This document shows positions 34,791 through 48,800 of a stretch of DNA of 64,000 nucleotides, piece by piece. Origin of the DNA: Hetaerina americana (lineage: Eukaryota; Arthropoda; Insecta; Odonata; Calopterygidae); assembly GCA_022747635.1 (NCBI GenBank), contig JAKTNV010000002.1, positions 2,890,001-2,954,000 of the forward strand. The letters run 5' to 3'. Within the stretch, counting starts at the first letter, position 1; each line of letters opens with the position of its first letter. Made by a program: the position numbers and the translations under genes. Below the pieces are notes generated by a model. The model did not search any database. It saw nothing but the letters and a program-made list of their open reading frames with translations, and was not told where the DNA came from.

Positions 34791-35872
34791 GATACCTTTC
34801 TGAGTCACCTGGCATTTTCCATGTATACCTGCGTCAATTGTGGTGTCTATACCAAGTGTTGGTGATGACTAAGCCCTGTCTCCTGCAGAACTCAACTGCT
34901 TTCTCCCCGCGGTCATTCCTCGTGCCTAAACCGTAGTCCCCCACCTCGTCACCATCTCTTCCCTCACCTACCGTCGCATTCCAATCCCCCATCACTATCA
35001 AATGTTTCCCTGCAGGAACACACGCGATTATGTCCTCTAACTGATCGTGTATCCTATGGACCTCTTCTTCCGTATGGTTGCTCGGTGGCATGTATACCTT
35101 AATAATAACCAAGTTCGTTGGTTCTGCTTTTATCTCTACTAGTAACATTCCATCCGTCGCCTGTTCCTTGTTGACTACGCTTCTTCCTACCTCTTTGTTT
35201 AATACTATGGCAACCCCTCGTTGGCTCTTGTCCCCACCGCTGTATGTTATTCTATACTTATCACTCCAGTAATCCCCGCTATCTTCCCATCTCACCTCGC
35301 ATAGACCTAAAATATCTATATTTCCCCTTTCCATCTCTCGCTTAACATTCTCCAATTTCCCTGTCCTCATCATTGTCCTAACATTCCACGTTCCTATTCT
35401 AACTAATTTGGTCTTCTTCTCCTGCGTCTTCTGTCCTGCTGCTGCTGGTTTTCCCTTGCAAGGGTTTCGTGTGATGACGACCGCGGAAGCCTTGCCTCCC
35501 CCGCTGCCGGGCACGACACACGGCCGATTGGGTCGAGCCCCGTAGTTGCCAGGACTCAAAATCTCTGTATAGTCCATCATATTTTTCTGGGGAATGATAA
35601 TTGAGGTAGTTTCCCGTTGCCTTCCTCAATCGTGTTTTTAACGTGACACCATCACTTACTTGCCGCCCCTCTGGGGTCAGACGCCATTGCAGCCGCCTGC
35701 CTGAGGAACATACGCTGCGTGGACTACCTTTCGTCTTGCTCCTAACCTTCGACCTATATGGCATGGGTGACCCTACCAGGAGCAATTTTTATTACTCCCG
35801 CCAGCACAGCTCTAGGGGTCATCGGAACGCACAAGCCCTTCCACCGCGTCAAGGTTTTAGTCCGGGGAGGGA
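34791..35872 (-). mobile_element. RTE-type LINE copy D, 5' half only
   Basis: Minus-strand copy with natural 5' end (CCCTCCCCGGAC near 35872) and a nearly intact leader and endonuclease. It stops in the endonuclease at SERYQ, where the AT array begins, so its 3' end is lost. AT sequence lies on both sides. Confidence 0.92.
34834..35580 (-). pseudogene. RTE leader and endonuclease, best preserved copy (copy D)
   Basis: 248 codons open from MMDYTEILSPGNYGARPNRP through NPCKGKPAAAGQKTQEKKTK, LVRIGTWNVRTMMRTGKLEN, GLCEVRWEDSGDYWSD, GVAIVLNKEVGRSVV and VMGDWNATVGEGRDG to LVITNTWYRHHN, where a stop follows. It shows the N-terminal part of the family protein without interruption. Missing the end of the endonuclease and all reverse transcriptase. 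Confidence 0.9.
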
Positions 35873-35900
35873 TATATACTATATATATATACGTATATAA
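35873..35900. repeat. Short AT-rich tract at the 5' end of RTE copy D
   Basis: TATATACTATATATATATACG, immediately at the LINE 5' boundary. Confidence 0.8.
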
Positions 35901-35904
35901 AAAA

Positions 35905-37460
35905 ATAAATTACTTATTTAAGCTAAAACCAGCTCTAAAATAAATGCCATGCTCTCATATGCCATTCGCATTTTTAATCGTATAGCATTAACACCTTAAC
36001 ACTAGCAAAAAAATAATCAAACACACCTGGAATCTAGGTCATGAAAAATTAATCCGCAATAGTCAACGTGATCTATTGGGAGATGTGCGAACTTCACACG
36101 TTGAATTTTCAACAACTAGATGAAAGCCTCCTTCGGTCTGAATCACGCGCTCCCGTGTCACTCTACGTAAGGACCGGTTATCCAGCACCTTCATTTCCGT
36201 CTTAGAAGTTTTCGTAAGCACTTGGAAAGTTGACCATGGAAAAAAATTCTTCCGTCGCGTGTTCTTCCCGCCGAGCCTCCTGATAGGCTGACGCGGGATC
36301 TCGCCACCCCGAAACACATTTGTCCTCGCGCGTAAAAAAAGACAAGGCAAGCTATACAGCCGCCCATGTCAGGGGATCGCCCCATAGCTCCCGCCACAAC
36401 AGGCAGGCGTGCCAAGGTAACGGGTTTGACGGCAAAAAACAGGTAATTAACCCGCACGGGAAACACCCGCGTAATTACAGACAGTAGAAATACACGCAGC
36501 CCTAGGTGTAAACCAACTATGATGTTCAAAGCGAAACGAAGACAAAACATTACTTCGATAGGCACGATTCGTTCGTACACACTTGCAAATATTTTCTCGA
36601 CTGAATGACAACAATGACGTATATATTACATAGCCCTTGCCAAGGACGGGCACGAATTTGAGCGTGTCCCGCGGACAACGAAATCCGTCTGCGCCATCTA
36701 CATCAACAACTATCCATGATTCTATTAATTTAAATTACACCCGACCAGCTAAAACTAATTGAAGTTGTAACTCACCGGTTGAACTCCGAATTGATCGCTA
36801 AAATTCGTGCTCGATTGACTTTGGACACACAACCATCAACTTAATTTTAAAAGTGACTTATTCTTGCGTAATAAGCAAATCAAGGGCCTAAAACAGGATT
36901 CCAGTGTGAGAAATTAATATGAGCAAGGCATCATCTTGACCATGCTCTTAATCGAGTCAGAATTGATCAAGCATTCGCTGATAAAACCAAACCACTCTAT
37001 CCTCCAAAACGGAATGTATTGCCGCAAGTTCTCAACGAAGACACCTGCTTTTTTTCATTTATTGTTTCAAAATGCCAAGGAAGCACACATGAAAACGGGA
37101 GGAAGGGGGAATCAACGACCCGGAAACCCATGGGATCCAATTATAAATACTACGGTACGCACGCATCACTGGTGAGATAAGGGTGCATGACGGTTATGCA
37201 TCCGAGCGATTTAAATAGAGAATCGACCGATGGGACACAAAAATTAGAACGTTACACAAGAACGGTTAACAGCGCCATCCGGATAATTGTGGCACGACCA
37301 CATGGCATGATACTGTAGGGAGTGCCCGAGATAAATTGTCACGCTGCACACAAAAAACCCACGTCAATGATCGCGTGCAAAAAGAAGTACATGGAAATAT
37401 ATTCATTTACCCTACGGTGGAAAAAAAACTGTTTTCCTAATATTTAATTTTTTTATGTTA
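35905..37460. other. Unassigned stretch
   Basis: Overlapping minus-strand frames at 36063-36653 were read and not recognised. No repeat family seen. Confidence 0.45.
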
Positions 37461-37465
37461 AGAAA

Positions 37466-37660
37466 AGGCTCGTCAGAACTTTGATATGGAGCGTAGTTAT
37501 GAATGGCTCGGAAACGTGGTCATTGAAGCAGGATGATAGGCGTAGATTGGAATCTTTTGAAATGTGAGGGTGGAGAAGGAGAAATGGACCGAAAGGAAAA
37601 AAAACAAGGAAGTTCAATGCAAGGTGAAAGGAGAGGAGGGGGGATTCAGAAGGGAGATGT
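37466..37660 (+). mobile_element. RTE-type LINE fragment, copy E
   Basis: Decayed piece of the reverse-transcriptase C-terminus: sequence around AACTTTGATATGGAGCGTAG, CTCGGAAACGTGGTCATTGA and AAATGGACCGAAAGGAAAAA aligns with 9515-9660 of copy A. Frame broken. Confidence 0.8.
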
Positions 37661-37694
37661 CATAAGGAGGTCGGAAGCGTGGAGAGCATTTTCA

Positions 37695-37850
37695 CTGGCA
37701 ATTGGACCCTGATTAGGGATTAGGCAGTACATGTGTACAGGTTAGGTTATTACATGAGTTATTATATAATAAGGTGAACTCTACCCTCACCTAACAAGCC
37801 AAACTTTGGGTTCATTACCGTACTTTAGAAGTAAATTCTAACCAGTCTCA
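37695..37850 (+). mobile_element. SINE 3' end (same family as 62100)
   Basis: GGTGAACTCTACCCTCACCT and TTTGGGTTCATTACCGTACT match the 3' part of the SINE at 62325-62380. The tRNA head is missing. Confidence 0.6.
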
Positions 37851-38109
37851 ACATTTAATAGTAGTTCCCAATTTTTTCTCCGTGAATTCGTTTCGGGATA
37901 TCTTGCTCATATGGATGCTGACAGAACGTCGAACATGAGATCTGAATGGACGTCGCGAGGATCTGACAACGGTCTCACTTGGAAGTACGAAACTTTTGAG
38001 TCTTGAAAATGTTCAATACATAAAAAAAATCCGAAAAAAGTAAAAAAAAGTAAACTATCGCTGCTAAAGCCATCAATCAAAGATTTCTTTAGTAAGTGAT
38101 TTTTAAGGG

Positions 38110-38390
38110 GAGGTGACCGACAGCCGAGGTCATTCGTGCCATTGGGGATGGGGCGGGAAGGATGAAGGGTTGAGAGAAACCCGGCGTCAGCATTATCCTA
38201 CACTTAACGAAAGGCGCCAAGGGGTCCGAAGCTTAACATCCTGTCCGACGGACGGTGTATTCAATCGAAGTGCTCTCCACAAAGCACCTCAAGTAGGGAT
38301 CAGGATACCACTGAGATCTACCGTCTCCAGGAATCGAATCCCTCTGGGTGGGAAGCCAGTACGCTAGCCACCACACCATCCAAGTTTCTT
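38110..38390 (-). mobile_element. tRNA-derived SINE, second family
   Basis: On the minus strand a tRNA-like head: GGTGGCTAGCGTACTGGCTT (A-box region, about 38361-38380) and GGATTCGATTCC (B box, 38330-38341), with a body running down to about 38110. The anticodon arm does not form a real tRNA, so this is a SINE rather than a tRNA gene. Confidence 0.7.
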
Positions 38391-38399
38391 TACTCAACT

Positions 38400-39530
38400 T
38401 CGATCAGCGGAAAGCGAAGTCCTCTTTTGGCGAACTCATTTTTAAAGTGTCTCACACGACATCCAATCTTGCAACCCACATTCACACTTTATCATGTCAA
38501 ACTACTGGTTTTGGTTACGGTACAGTTCTGCAACAGCGCCTACGGGGCGCAGAGAGACTGCCCACAAGACATGAAGGTATGGCGAAGAGTAATGTCGATT
38601 ACGTAGCTGTTTCAAACAACAAATTGTTGTCTCGCCAACCCTCCACCTGTTTAACAAATGAGTACGAGACATCTTCCCGAATAAGCATGGATTACACAGA
38701 AGTTCCCAGAAGACTCGTAATGGCTGACTACTGAATGTTTAAATTGATTACCGTGGCATGCCGCCACACTCGGCTGAGTCCATATTGTTAACAGGAGCAC
38801 GTGGGTGGACCGCCATGAAGCAACTCCGGGCGACCTGAAGGTTACGGTGGTCTCAGCGTACCACAAATCTCAATTTGCTCCATTGGTATCAAAGCGGAAA
38901 TGCAAAGAAAAGAATTATTTGGGGGAAACTCACCATACGGAATAAAATCAAAAGGGAAAATACGATCATTTAAAACGTAAAGGACTATAATTGTTTTTTT
39001 TTATCGTTACTCGTCCTATACTCGAGGACTCCTGCTTCCCACGAACGATAGCAACTGTGAGGTTAGAAATATCAAAAATCCCACTTGCCACCCAGAGCGT
39101 CTAGGAAATAATCAGTTTTACCCAGATGCTTGCACTTTCACTGATCTCGTGTGTTTAAAAGGCAAAGCCCTTCCCGCATGGGACTGCCATTCAATGAATG
39201 TTATGCTCGTTACAGTGTTGCTTGCTCTGCTTTGCCGGTCTCAAGGTTCTCCTTCCATCATCCCACGCCTCTCCGTTGGGGGGGCGTACGCCTCCGCTGC
39301 CTCCAGATATGTGTCGCATTCCCTTACTGTGTACTTGGGGTGTTCTGATGGAGGCCGTTCCAAGTTTGGTTCATTTTTACTCCCTTTTTTCGCATAACGA
39401 GTAACTAGTTTTGCTTGGTGAGTTAACCCTGGTTTTTTGAATTGAGTCTTCCTCCAGCATGTGTACAAATTTGCATGTAATTTGATAGTTTTTGTTTACA
39501 AATATTTTTCTCTTCTCCCTTCCTCTCCAA
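38400..39530. other. Unassigned stretch
   Basis: Open frames at 39149-39404 (plus) include a hydrophobic start but in three competing frames; not recognised. Confidence 0.4.
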
Positions 39531-39544
39531 TATCCTCCCTCATC

Positions 39545-39640
39545 GCTCACCCTTTCCACCTGGGGCTCGCACCCCCTGCCACACGCCGTTTCGGTGGGCC
39601 CTGGGGTATTCATGCCGACGTTCATTTTAACTTATAAACA
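39545..39640 (+). mobile_element. Possible diverged CR1-type LINE tail
   Basis: Reads SHPLPHAVSVGPGVF and contains CACCCCCTGCCACACGCC, close to the HPLPHTLVVACRV tail of the LINE copies at 19465, 23255 and 28340. Too short to be sure. Confidence 0.4.
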
Positions 39641-42600
39641 TGGCAGAAAAAACATTATTCTAAATCAAAATCCGGCGAGGGATCCGTGAATAAAAGAGAG
39701 GCGGTTTCCTTCCGATAAAAGAAATGCGAGGATGTTGGGTAAAAAGAACATACAGATATTCGACTCCCCTGAGAGCAACGTCAATTGGTCAATTCCTTCG
39801 CGCCGCTACTGTCTGGGCAATTCGCACATCCTTCGCAACAGGGAAATACATACATGGAAAGCAGAATGGATTAAACACAAAATGAATGGGTTTTACATGA
39901 AATAAATATAAAAATAAATTTCCCAGGCATACATTCCATATTTTAGCTTTTGATTAAATTGCACCCCCCCCCCCCCCCCCGGATTTTCTCAAAAATCAGG
40001 CCAGTGTAACAGTGAACCTTACACACTGAGAACAACAGTCTTAGTTGAGGAGCCTTTCTAATTTCATTGCGATTCTGTGACAATCGAACTAGAAACAAAA
40101 AATTAACGTATAAAAACCAGGATAACCCACTGTAACGCATGTATTTTTTTAAATTCTTCTATTATATTAATATCCTAACTCAAAAATATTTTATCCCATT
40201 CCATGCTAATAATTTTCTTTGATAAATGAGGTGTAATATGATGTTGGATATTTGAAAATGACACATCTGGCGGGAATAGCGCTTTCCTTTCTCGTCCAAA
40301 TTATTTCAAACTATCATCTCATTATTTTAAATGATGTAATAAAAATTTAAGCGCATCATATAATTAAACAATCAACTACTTTTTATAGTATCGTATAATT
40401 TTTATAAACTCAAGTTTGTGCAAGATAGGTATATTTTTGCTTGTAAAATTTCGGGCGAAATATTCCACTGCGCTTTATTTAAAAACATATGTAGGTTTTA
40501 AATCTTTGTTTTCATAAATCTACTGTCAATGAAAATCGAAAAATAGGCACATGTGTCACCGCTGATTGAAAAAAACGACAACCTAATGAGTCCAGCGAAC
40601 TCGCAACTCCAACACAATCTCGAACAACGGGAATATCCGGGGACTGGGACGCCTGGATAACCACAATGCTGAGTTAACAAAAACAACATATAAATCCTCG
40701 GAAAATTTCATCATAGAGGCATTTTTATAAGTTAAGGGGAACAGCTGGGCGATTCCATGTGATTTGAACAAATAGTCTCAAGGAGTGTAGATAGATGGAG
40801 TGGTAGCCGCCAAAGAACTTTTCTCAAACAATGCCACTGGGTTTTTTTAAAGACAGAACTGTCAGTCACTTCATGGGTTACCCTGAGTATCCAATACAAA
40901 TGACATTGTTAAATAAATGCAGAAATTACACAAGCAAAACTAAGTCAGCACAATGAATCATCAAAAACTATTGTATTATAATATAAGGACAAAAATCAAT
41001 TTTTTTCATTTGAATCCGCGAGTTAACACTTCGAAAATAATGATTAATCAATGAACAATCTATGAATGGGCTTCCAAAACGATTCCGAGTGGAAATAAAT
41101 CGGTAAAGTGACATTACAGGGTAGCACACGATATTATAAGTCTTTCACAGAAATTGGGTTCGCTCATCATATCCTTAACTGCTTTTCCTACAGAAAAATG
41201 ACTGTAAATAAGATTAAATGACAAGCAAGGTTCGACCATTCAGGGTGTTGCCGGTGAGAATTTTGAATCAAGGAAAAATTACCTCGTGTATCCAAATTCA
41301 ATTGTACTAATTACTTTAAATTGTTTTACAAGAAGTAAATATGAGAGTATAATTCACCAGATGGTTGCCTTCGAGCAGTTTTCCGGAGAGCTGCCTAATT
41401 AGAAGTAAATCCTAACATATACTTCCAAGTATATATAAAAAACAATCAAACAACTAATTCGATTGTGCCTAATGGAAAATGTACCGGTGACTGGATTACT
41501 ATGGATGGTGAATGGATTACCATGATGAATTAATTACTAGCAAACAAACAACTTCCGTTGGGTTTTTACTTTCAACAGTCACACCATTTGTTCCAATCTT
41601 TTAAATCCCAGACGGAACGCAAATTTCATGCTCGACAACTAAACTCCTTATCTGCAAAACTGCAAAAGTGACCTACCAAAACCAGTACATGAACCCATAC
41701 ACATCCATGAGTCTGGGAGCTTGGGATTACGGCAAATGACAAGCTTTGATGATATTAACTTATCGTCTCATTTATTGTTTATCTTATTCGTAAAAAATAA
41801 ATTCCCCTTCATAAATAAAAGAGTCGTTTACAAAACTTCAATTTTGAAAAATTATTTTAGAAACCTTCAACACTTGTGCAACATTTTTCAAAGAAGAGGC
41901 AATATATCAATTGGACCAACAAACAAATCCACGGGTGTTTCCAAAATTCGAGGATGGTAATAAGTAACACATATCTCAAGAGTTAGGTACATGAAATTTT
42001 TATACATGCAACTAATAAGTTATTGCATTGCGCAATAAACAATGGCACTACTCGACCAACAAGAAGAATAACGTTGGCAGTGATAATCCTTCCAGTTTCA
42101 TAAGCGATTATTAATTACAACATCCCTACATGCGAACAACACCGATTCATGTTACGTTAATTTTCGGGTTCTTGGTTTTATGAAGAAGGCACGACATTTG
42201 TACGCATATAAAAGTAACAAATTTACGGAATAGCCATAGCTCTAACTTACCCAATGATGAGTCTTCCAAAGCGGTGGTTACATGATGAACAAAATAATTA
42301 TTTGTTTAGATTTTCCTGACGTGCCACACAACATGATATCCATACATCAACCTAGAAAATATTCACAACAAAATATTGCTCAAGGAATTGGCTGTTAGAT
42401 GGCAGCACTAATCAGATCAATAGGCTCAACGAGAAGTTGGTGCCTCGTATGGCTAGTTCGAATCAACGCTTACGGAATACGTGCCGTAGACATTTAACCC
42501 TGAAAACACGGTAACTATCTCGCCGGTAAAATTAATCGATTGAATATTTCGTTTACAGGCACTAGTGCACGTAAAAGTGAATTCACAGGATGCATCTGAC

Positions 42601-43560
42601 GAGACTTACTTCAACTATAAATAACTGTAACTCTACATGCTCTTACCGGCATAGGAATAATGGTTCTTATTCTCTCAAGTGCATTGCCTCGACACGTAAA
42701 TCCTTGTTATATTGCATCATTTGAAGTGCACTTGAAATACACCCTTTATTGTTGATAAAAAATATCCAATATTTACCATCAAAATATATTCATTTTTTTG
42801 CCTTCGGGTTTTACCAATTTCACTCAAACATTTATATGGTTGCCATCTGCAAGGATCGTACGAACAGATAATGCAGCTAATGAAAAAACAAATTATGGTA
42901 GCATATTTAGCAAAGGTGAGACTTTTCTCTATAATGAAGGTACTTCGAATGACGACTGAAAATTTTCATTGGCAAACCACTTGAGGGGATATTGAGATAG
43001 CAACCATAAGATGCACGTTTGAGTCAATGCATCTTTGGACATACTCGGGTTAATCCAAAGCTGTGCTTTTTGTAGCTAAATATCTCCCCGTTGAATGGCC
43101 TTCCTAGGCCCAAGGGTTAATTTCACATTCTCTAGGTTGAATATTTCCTTCAACCAGAAAATCAAACTTCTCTCTCATACATATGGTGGACACTATTATT
43201 AACCATATTGACGGGTTGATTTATGAAATGGAATCCAGCAATATTGAAATTTAAGCAAGTAGAGTATTCAATCAAGGTTTTTAAATGATGTGGCTCCATA
43301 AAAAACTTTTTTGTTCTCTTTGATACATTATCTCACATGAAATGATAATAGGCGATGTTTAAATAAAAATTCACTTCTCAAGGTGAATACATTATTCATA
43401 ACGAATTGAAATTCGAAGGGGACTTCATTTCAATTAAAGTACGAATGTAAGTTATCGAATGTACAGGCTAAAAGACCATTAATGAACAATGCTGATCAAC
43501 TATATTTCCCTGCTTGAATGGCATTCGAGGGGAAATACACGAATCATGTTCACATTTTAT
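39640..43560. other. Gene-poor AT-rich stretch
   Basis: About 3.9 kb with only short open frames. One feature: an uninterrupted run of 18 C at 39963-39980. Confidence 0.5.
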
Positions 43561-45709
43561 CAAAACATATTTATTTAAACAAAATGGACTGCATATGAAC
43601 ACTGAACTTAAGCAAGATATAACAAAATATTAATTTCAATAATCAATGCAATCGAATATATTCACAGTAACAATAAAGAATAAGGTATACATATACAGAT
43701 ATAACGTAATTGAAAATGGGTCATGGTTTCACAGTCTCTCCAGCATTAAGGATAAATAAGTATGATATGGTTTAACTACAAATGATTAAATCTAAGTACA
43801 ATAACTTCCAGTAAATATATTCAGAATCAATCTGGATTTTATCAAGTATTTGACAACAGGCATTCTATTATATCCCCCACCCATCCTTTGCCCATTTATA
43901 AGAGTACGGCTGGGGTGAACTCTTCCCATTATATAAAATGTTATGTATGAAGTTAGCGATTTCTGGAAGACATTTGGAAGCATAACTCTCATTTTTATGC
44001 AAAAATACTACACACAATTTTATAGATCCACTAACATAGTTAATAGCCTAAAAACTCTGGAATCTTTTTTCAACAGCTAATAAATTCATAAGAAGGCTCT
44101 TTTAACTTAAAAAGCATCCTGCTAAAATCAGATTCAGGTATGCACAGCAAAAATATGAAAATGTTCCTATTATACAGAGGTGAACAGTATACATTTCTGC
44201 TACCTGCCAAAACTCAATTTGACACCATCTTCTCTTGATTCTAAGTGACTAATAGGCAAAGGATGAAAGCCTAAGATTCATGCGATTGCAGATATGACTT
44301 TATCAAATGATGTAACAGTTTAAATATTGGCTGGAATATTGAAGTGATTTGAGGAAAAAGGATATAAAGCCACATCTTGACTAAGGATTATTTGTGATCC
44401 AGGAGCACTTCATGTAAGTCATCATTTGAAGACATTATGTTTACTTTTCGTAAAAGGAAAGAGCATTAAGATATTTACTAACATTAATTAATTAAGATCA
44501 ATACATTGGAGTTCCACAAATTTGTTAAGCAAAGAACATATAAAAAATTATCATAAAATTCAATAATGGCAATAAAGCAATTCATGTCATGCAATCAATG
44601 CTCTTAATTTGACTCCAATTGGACTAACTACTAATTACCAATTAATATTGATACCTATGAAAATTTCCAAAATTCACCCAATATGTTAAATCGGACTGCA
44701 CTTGGCCCAAGTAATATATGAAAAAATTTTATTTGGCAGAGAAAGTGGTCTCCTGAGAAATTATTTCAATTGATTCTAATATTCAATACATCTGATTAAC
44801 AAAAATGGATGAAACGTTCATGATTGGCAAGTTTGAAGCACAAATCCCAAGGAGAGATCAATTGAATGCTGCTACTCCATCATGTTCAAAGAGTTGGGCC
44901 AACTCAGCTCACCTCATGAGAAGAACTTGGTCTCAAGTGCAACTCGCAGTGAAAGGGTGAATCATACTTTGGATTATGTACAACATTAGAGAATGCTTAA
45001 ACAAATCAACGCCGAGTTCACTACCGTGAAAAATCGGCAATGGCCTGATTCCTAGAAAAACACAGCATTTGCTAGAATGATAAAGAATGTAATAAGCATC
45101 ACGTTTATAGGTCAACTTAAATTTTGATAGTTAGAGATTGTGACCCTCTATTGAATTTATATAAAAACGACTTCCCCTTATTAAATTCAGTTATCAGATC
45201 ACAGAATGCATTATTAAAATAATGTACCAAAAAAATGAAAAAAAGATAATAAAGAAACAAATTGAAAAGAAATAAACAAATGAGAAAGAAAAATTTCATG
45301 ACAGTGCAAAGAAGGAATTAAAACTCAATCAAGGTAAAAGGGAAACTTCATAAAATTTGCAGCTGTCAACAGATCTTGATCGAGATGACTAGCATCAAAA
45401 CAAGATTGGCTTAACCACCAAACTAAGATATTTTGACCAGGATCAAGAAAAAACAGCTCACACAATTTGATTCTGAACATTATTCAAATGATAAAAAAAA
45501 CTGATCTTAAAACTCTTATATACTTCATGGATATTAACTTAGTGCTTGTAAGTATAAATTGCTCAAGACCCATAGTCAATTTCTTTGCAGGGCACAAGAT
45601 AATTAGAACAATATATAAACAGAAACACAAATTTAGAGCACAATTAGGTATATTATTGACAACTGTACAAAAGAAACAACTATACAATAACAAGTTGATA
45701 ACTCAGTCT
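43560..45709 (-). other. Possible RagC 3' UTR and flank
   Basis: AT-rich sequence downstream of the RagC stop, without recognisable genes. Possible AATAAA polyadenylation signals on the minus strand are at 44728-44733 and 43570-43575. Which one is used, if either, cannot be decided from sequence. Confidence 0.3.
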
Positions 45710-45858
45710 TTAGGCTTGCACACCATTTGGATGCTTAGCGCCATCAGGAACACCACGCTGATTACTCGGTAGAGATGTCTGCAATTGGATTTTACTTCGG
45801 ACTTCAAAAACTTCTTGGATAGCTTGTCTAAAGCACAAGAAATTGTAATCTATTAAAC
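45710..45858 (-). CDS. RagC: RagC coding exon 8 with stop codon
   Basis: 149 nt, acceptor TTTTCAG before GTTTAATAGATT. Residues 333-381: [20 protein letters not shown] is conserved, then a short variable Gln/Pro-rich tail and TAA. Sequence below 45710 is therefore 3' UTR or flank. Confidence 0.93.
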
Positions 45859-48800
45859 CTGAAAATGAATAATATTTCCCTTGGTTAGGCACATGTCAAA
45901 GCACCAAATCCAAGTTCACAGTAAACAAGAGACATTGAAAGAATAGTCAGGGAAGGGGAATTGAGAACTTAAGGGTTGCCACCTGCCAGTGCATACATCA
46001 TGCAAATACATCTCAATAGCCAAATTGTGAGAAACAAACATGGCTAATTCATATCCCTAGTCTCATGGAATAATGTTACATGGATGAATTCATAATAATA
46101 CCAAATCATGCATGAACATATGAAATATCTTCACAAGAGGAGCTTTGAAAACAAACTGGTTACCATAAACCATGTTGCATACCTTGTCGCTCAAAGTTTT
46201 CCTCCCTTAATATACATACTAGGGCTAAAAATTTATTAACTTCTCTCAAATACAGGATGGTTCCATTGTTTAGTTTTATTATGCTGGAACTCTGGTTATC
46301 AAAAGCTGATGTTTCTGTGTCTTCTCGTAACCTGAATGAGGGCATTAAGTAGAGTCAGTACTTGAGTGACAGTGAGATCATCAATATAATATTGGCTCCA
46401 ATTCACTTATGCTAGGTATATTAACATTAATATAATTCGATAACATACTTTGGCAACTTCACATTTATGTAAATGCACCACCTATCACACTAGCCAATGA
46501 CACTTAAAACCAACACTTACAAAAAGTACAGCAAAATAACAAGCATCACACCTCATTGTAAAAGTACATGTGCATATGCCAATCCCTGTAAGTGCTGGAC
46601 TCCTTACCACATGCTGAGAAAGTGAACTATTTCATGTGGGAGAGGCAGAGAGGGGAATGGAGTCATTTAAGGAATTAGTTCCAATATTACTCGGTCATGG
46701 TAAAAGGATTCATGAACATCCACAGTCCTAACAAATACTTCCATTGAAAATACTTTGGGGCACCAAACGAGGAGACTGGCCATTTATTAGGAATTTGTGA
46801 AGTCATTGCATATAATGAATTACACACAAAAATTTGACAGTTGCTTTCTGTCGATTGCAAGTGGTGGTGAAATGAGTGCAAAAAATGGTTGCTGATATTG
46901 CATGCCTGGCAATCAGGAAATACACAACCTAAAATTCTGTAACCAACAAAAAATGCTTATTATTTCCCAGTGTGGCAACATGAATGCCTTGCTCACTCGC
47001 ACACCAATTCACGCACTGTGCGTAGTCATGGCATCAGAGTTGGATATTTTTCTCATTGATCGGGGTCATCACTTCATCAACTACATCAATGATAAAAACA
47101 TGGCAATCGCATTTTCCATTATTTTTTCAGAGTTCTTCTTTGAAAAGTATAAACAGCTTAAACACAATGTCTACGTAAATAGATGAATATAAACAGTCTG
47201 AAAGCACCAAAAAACAATTCACTTAATTACAAGTGCTCTTTAATAAAGAGTGATCATACATTTTTCCATTTGTTGTGCATAAATTTATTTTTAAGATATA
47301 TTGTTCGCTTCAAGTGTGACACGTAAGTTGTACAATTTTCCAAATTTTACTCGGGTAGGGCACCATTGGCAGCCACTGGAAATTGAAAAGCACAGCAAAC
47401 ACGGGAGGGAGGTAATAAGTGCCAAGCAATACACTGCAGTGAAATGTTGCTTTCGCCTGAACATATCATCACCCCAGGCATATTTACGATTCTACGGGAC
47501 GCTCATGGTGAGTAGCTCTAACACCGCTATGATATCAGACTGTTTGCAATGCTTGAAGAAGAGAGAGAATCAATTTCAAAGAATAGTGGATCCAGAGCTC
47601 AAGTCACTGCCCTTCCAGAAGTTAATATCAACACTGCAACTGCTATTGTGGGAGAATATCGTGAAATACTAATGTGACGAGTACATTCTCACAAAGATTG
47701 ATAATTTCACTGGGTTCCACGCATCCACTAGTAACAGAAAAATTGCACATTACACGTTTTTGTGCTCAGTGCGTTTGCGAGATTACCCAAACAACAGGAC
47801 AGTCACACGCAGGTGCCATTCATTGCAGTTGAAGTAGATGTAACAGAAGGATGACGAGATTCTTTCAAAGGTCATCACCACTAATGATGCATGGCTACAT
47901 GATTTCAATCATGATAGGTAAACAGCACACGTCTGTCAGGAAATATCCAGCATCACCAACACAAAAAAGCCAAAGTGGCAGCTGGGAAAGTTATGATTAG
48001 ATCATTTTTTGATATTCAGGGAATGGTGTTTTGCATGTTGTATCACTAAACACCACCGTAAATGGAGCCTACTATAGGGATGCATTGAAAATTCTCCAAA
48101 ACCATATCAACCCATTACAGGGCTGGTCGGTTTGATTTATCGATATAGTGATCAATCTAACTTGCCAACCCTCAGCACCCTTTTTTGCCTTTAAGTTGCC
48201 ACCATCATTTACATTTCCGTCATTTCTCTCTAGATTATTACAGGTTTTCTCCCAAACTGATCACCATAAATGGTTTGAAATTTTTCACAAAAGTCATCAA
48301 TGGTAATCAAATGTCATCTGAACTTCTTTCCTTTCCCTCTCTCCCATGGTTTTTGCACACACTGCGGTTGAATGTCCTCTATCAACGCGTCACTCCACGC
48401 CTCTCTATCAAAAATGCTCATTTATCTTAAGACTTCCATCAGTTCATGATCCAATAATGAAATGCCTCCCTGACTCCAATCCATTCCAAACACCTCATGC
48501 CGTCCATTCCTACCGTGCTCTTTCTCCCTTCTTATTCCCTTCAAATCTCCTCCTCCATTACCAGCCATTTTGTCTCCCTCACCAATGTTAACGGAAATTC
48601 ATTTTTATGTGGAGCTGTCATCACTTATCCAACAAGCTTCAATTGTTGTTATTTGTCCAATATAAATGGCATGGTGCTGATTTTAAACTAAATTATTCAA
48701 TCGCAACAGGCCACAGTTCAAGGGAGCATGCCGGATGCTGCAATGCACAACCACATATTGCAAATGTCCCAGCTGAATATCACGCGAAAATCAATGTTTT

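Noticed and set aside
36063..36580. Overlapping minus-strand frames with a hydrophobic start
   Set aside because: Two competing frames over the same DNA and no recognisable domain.
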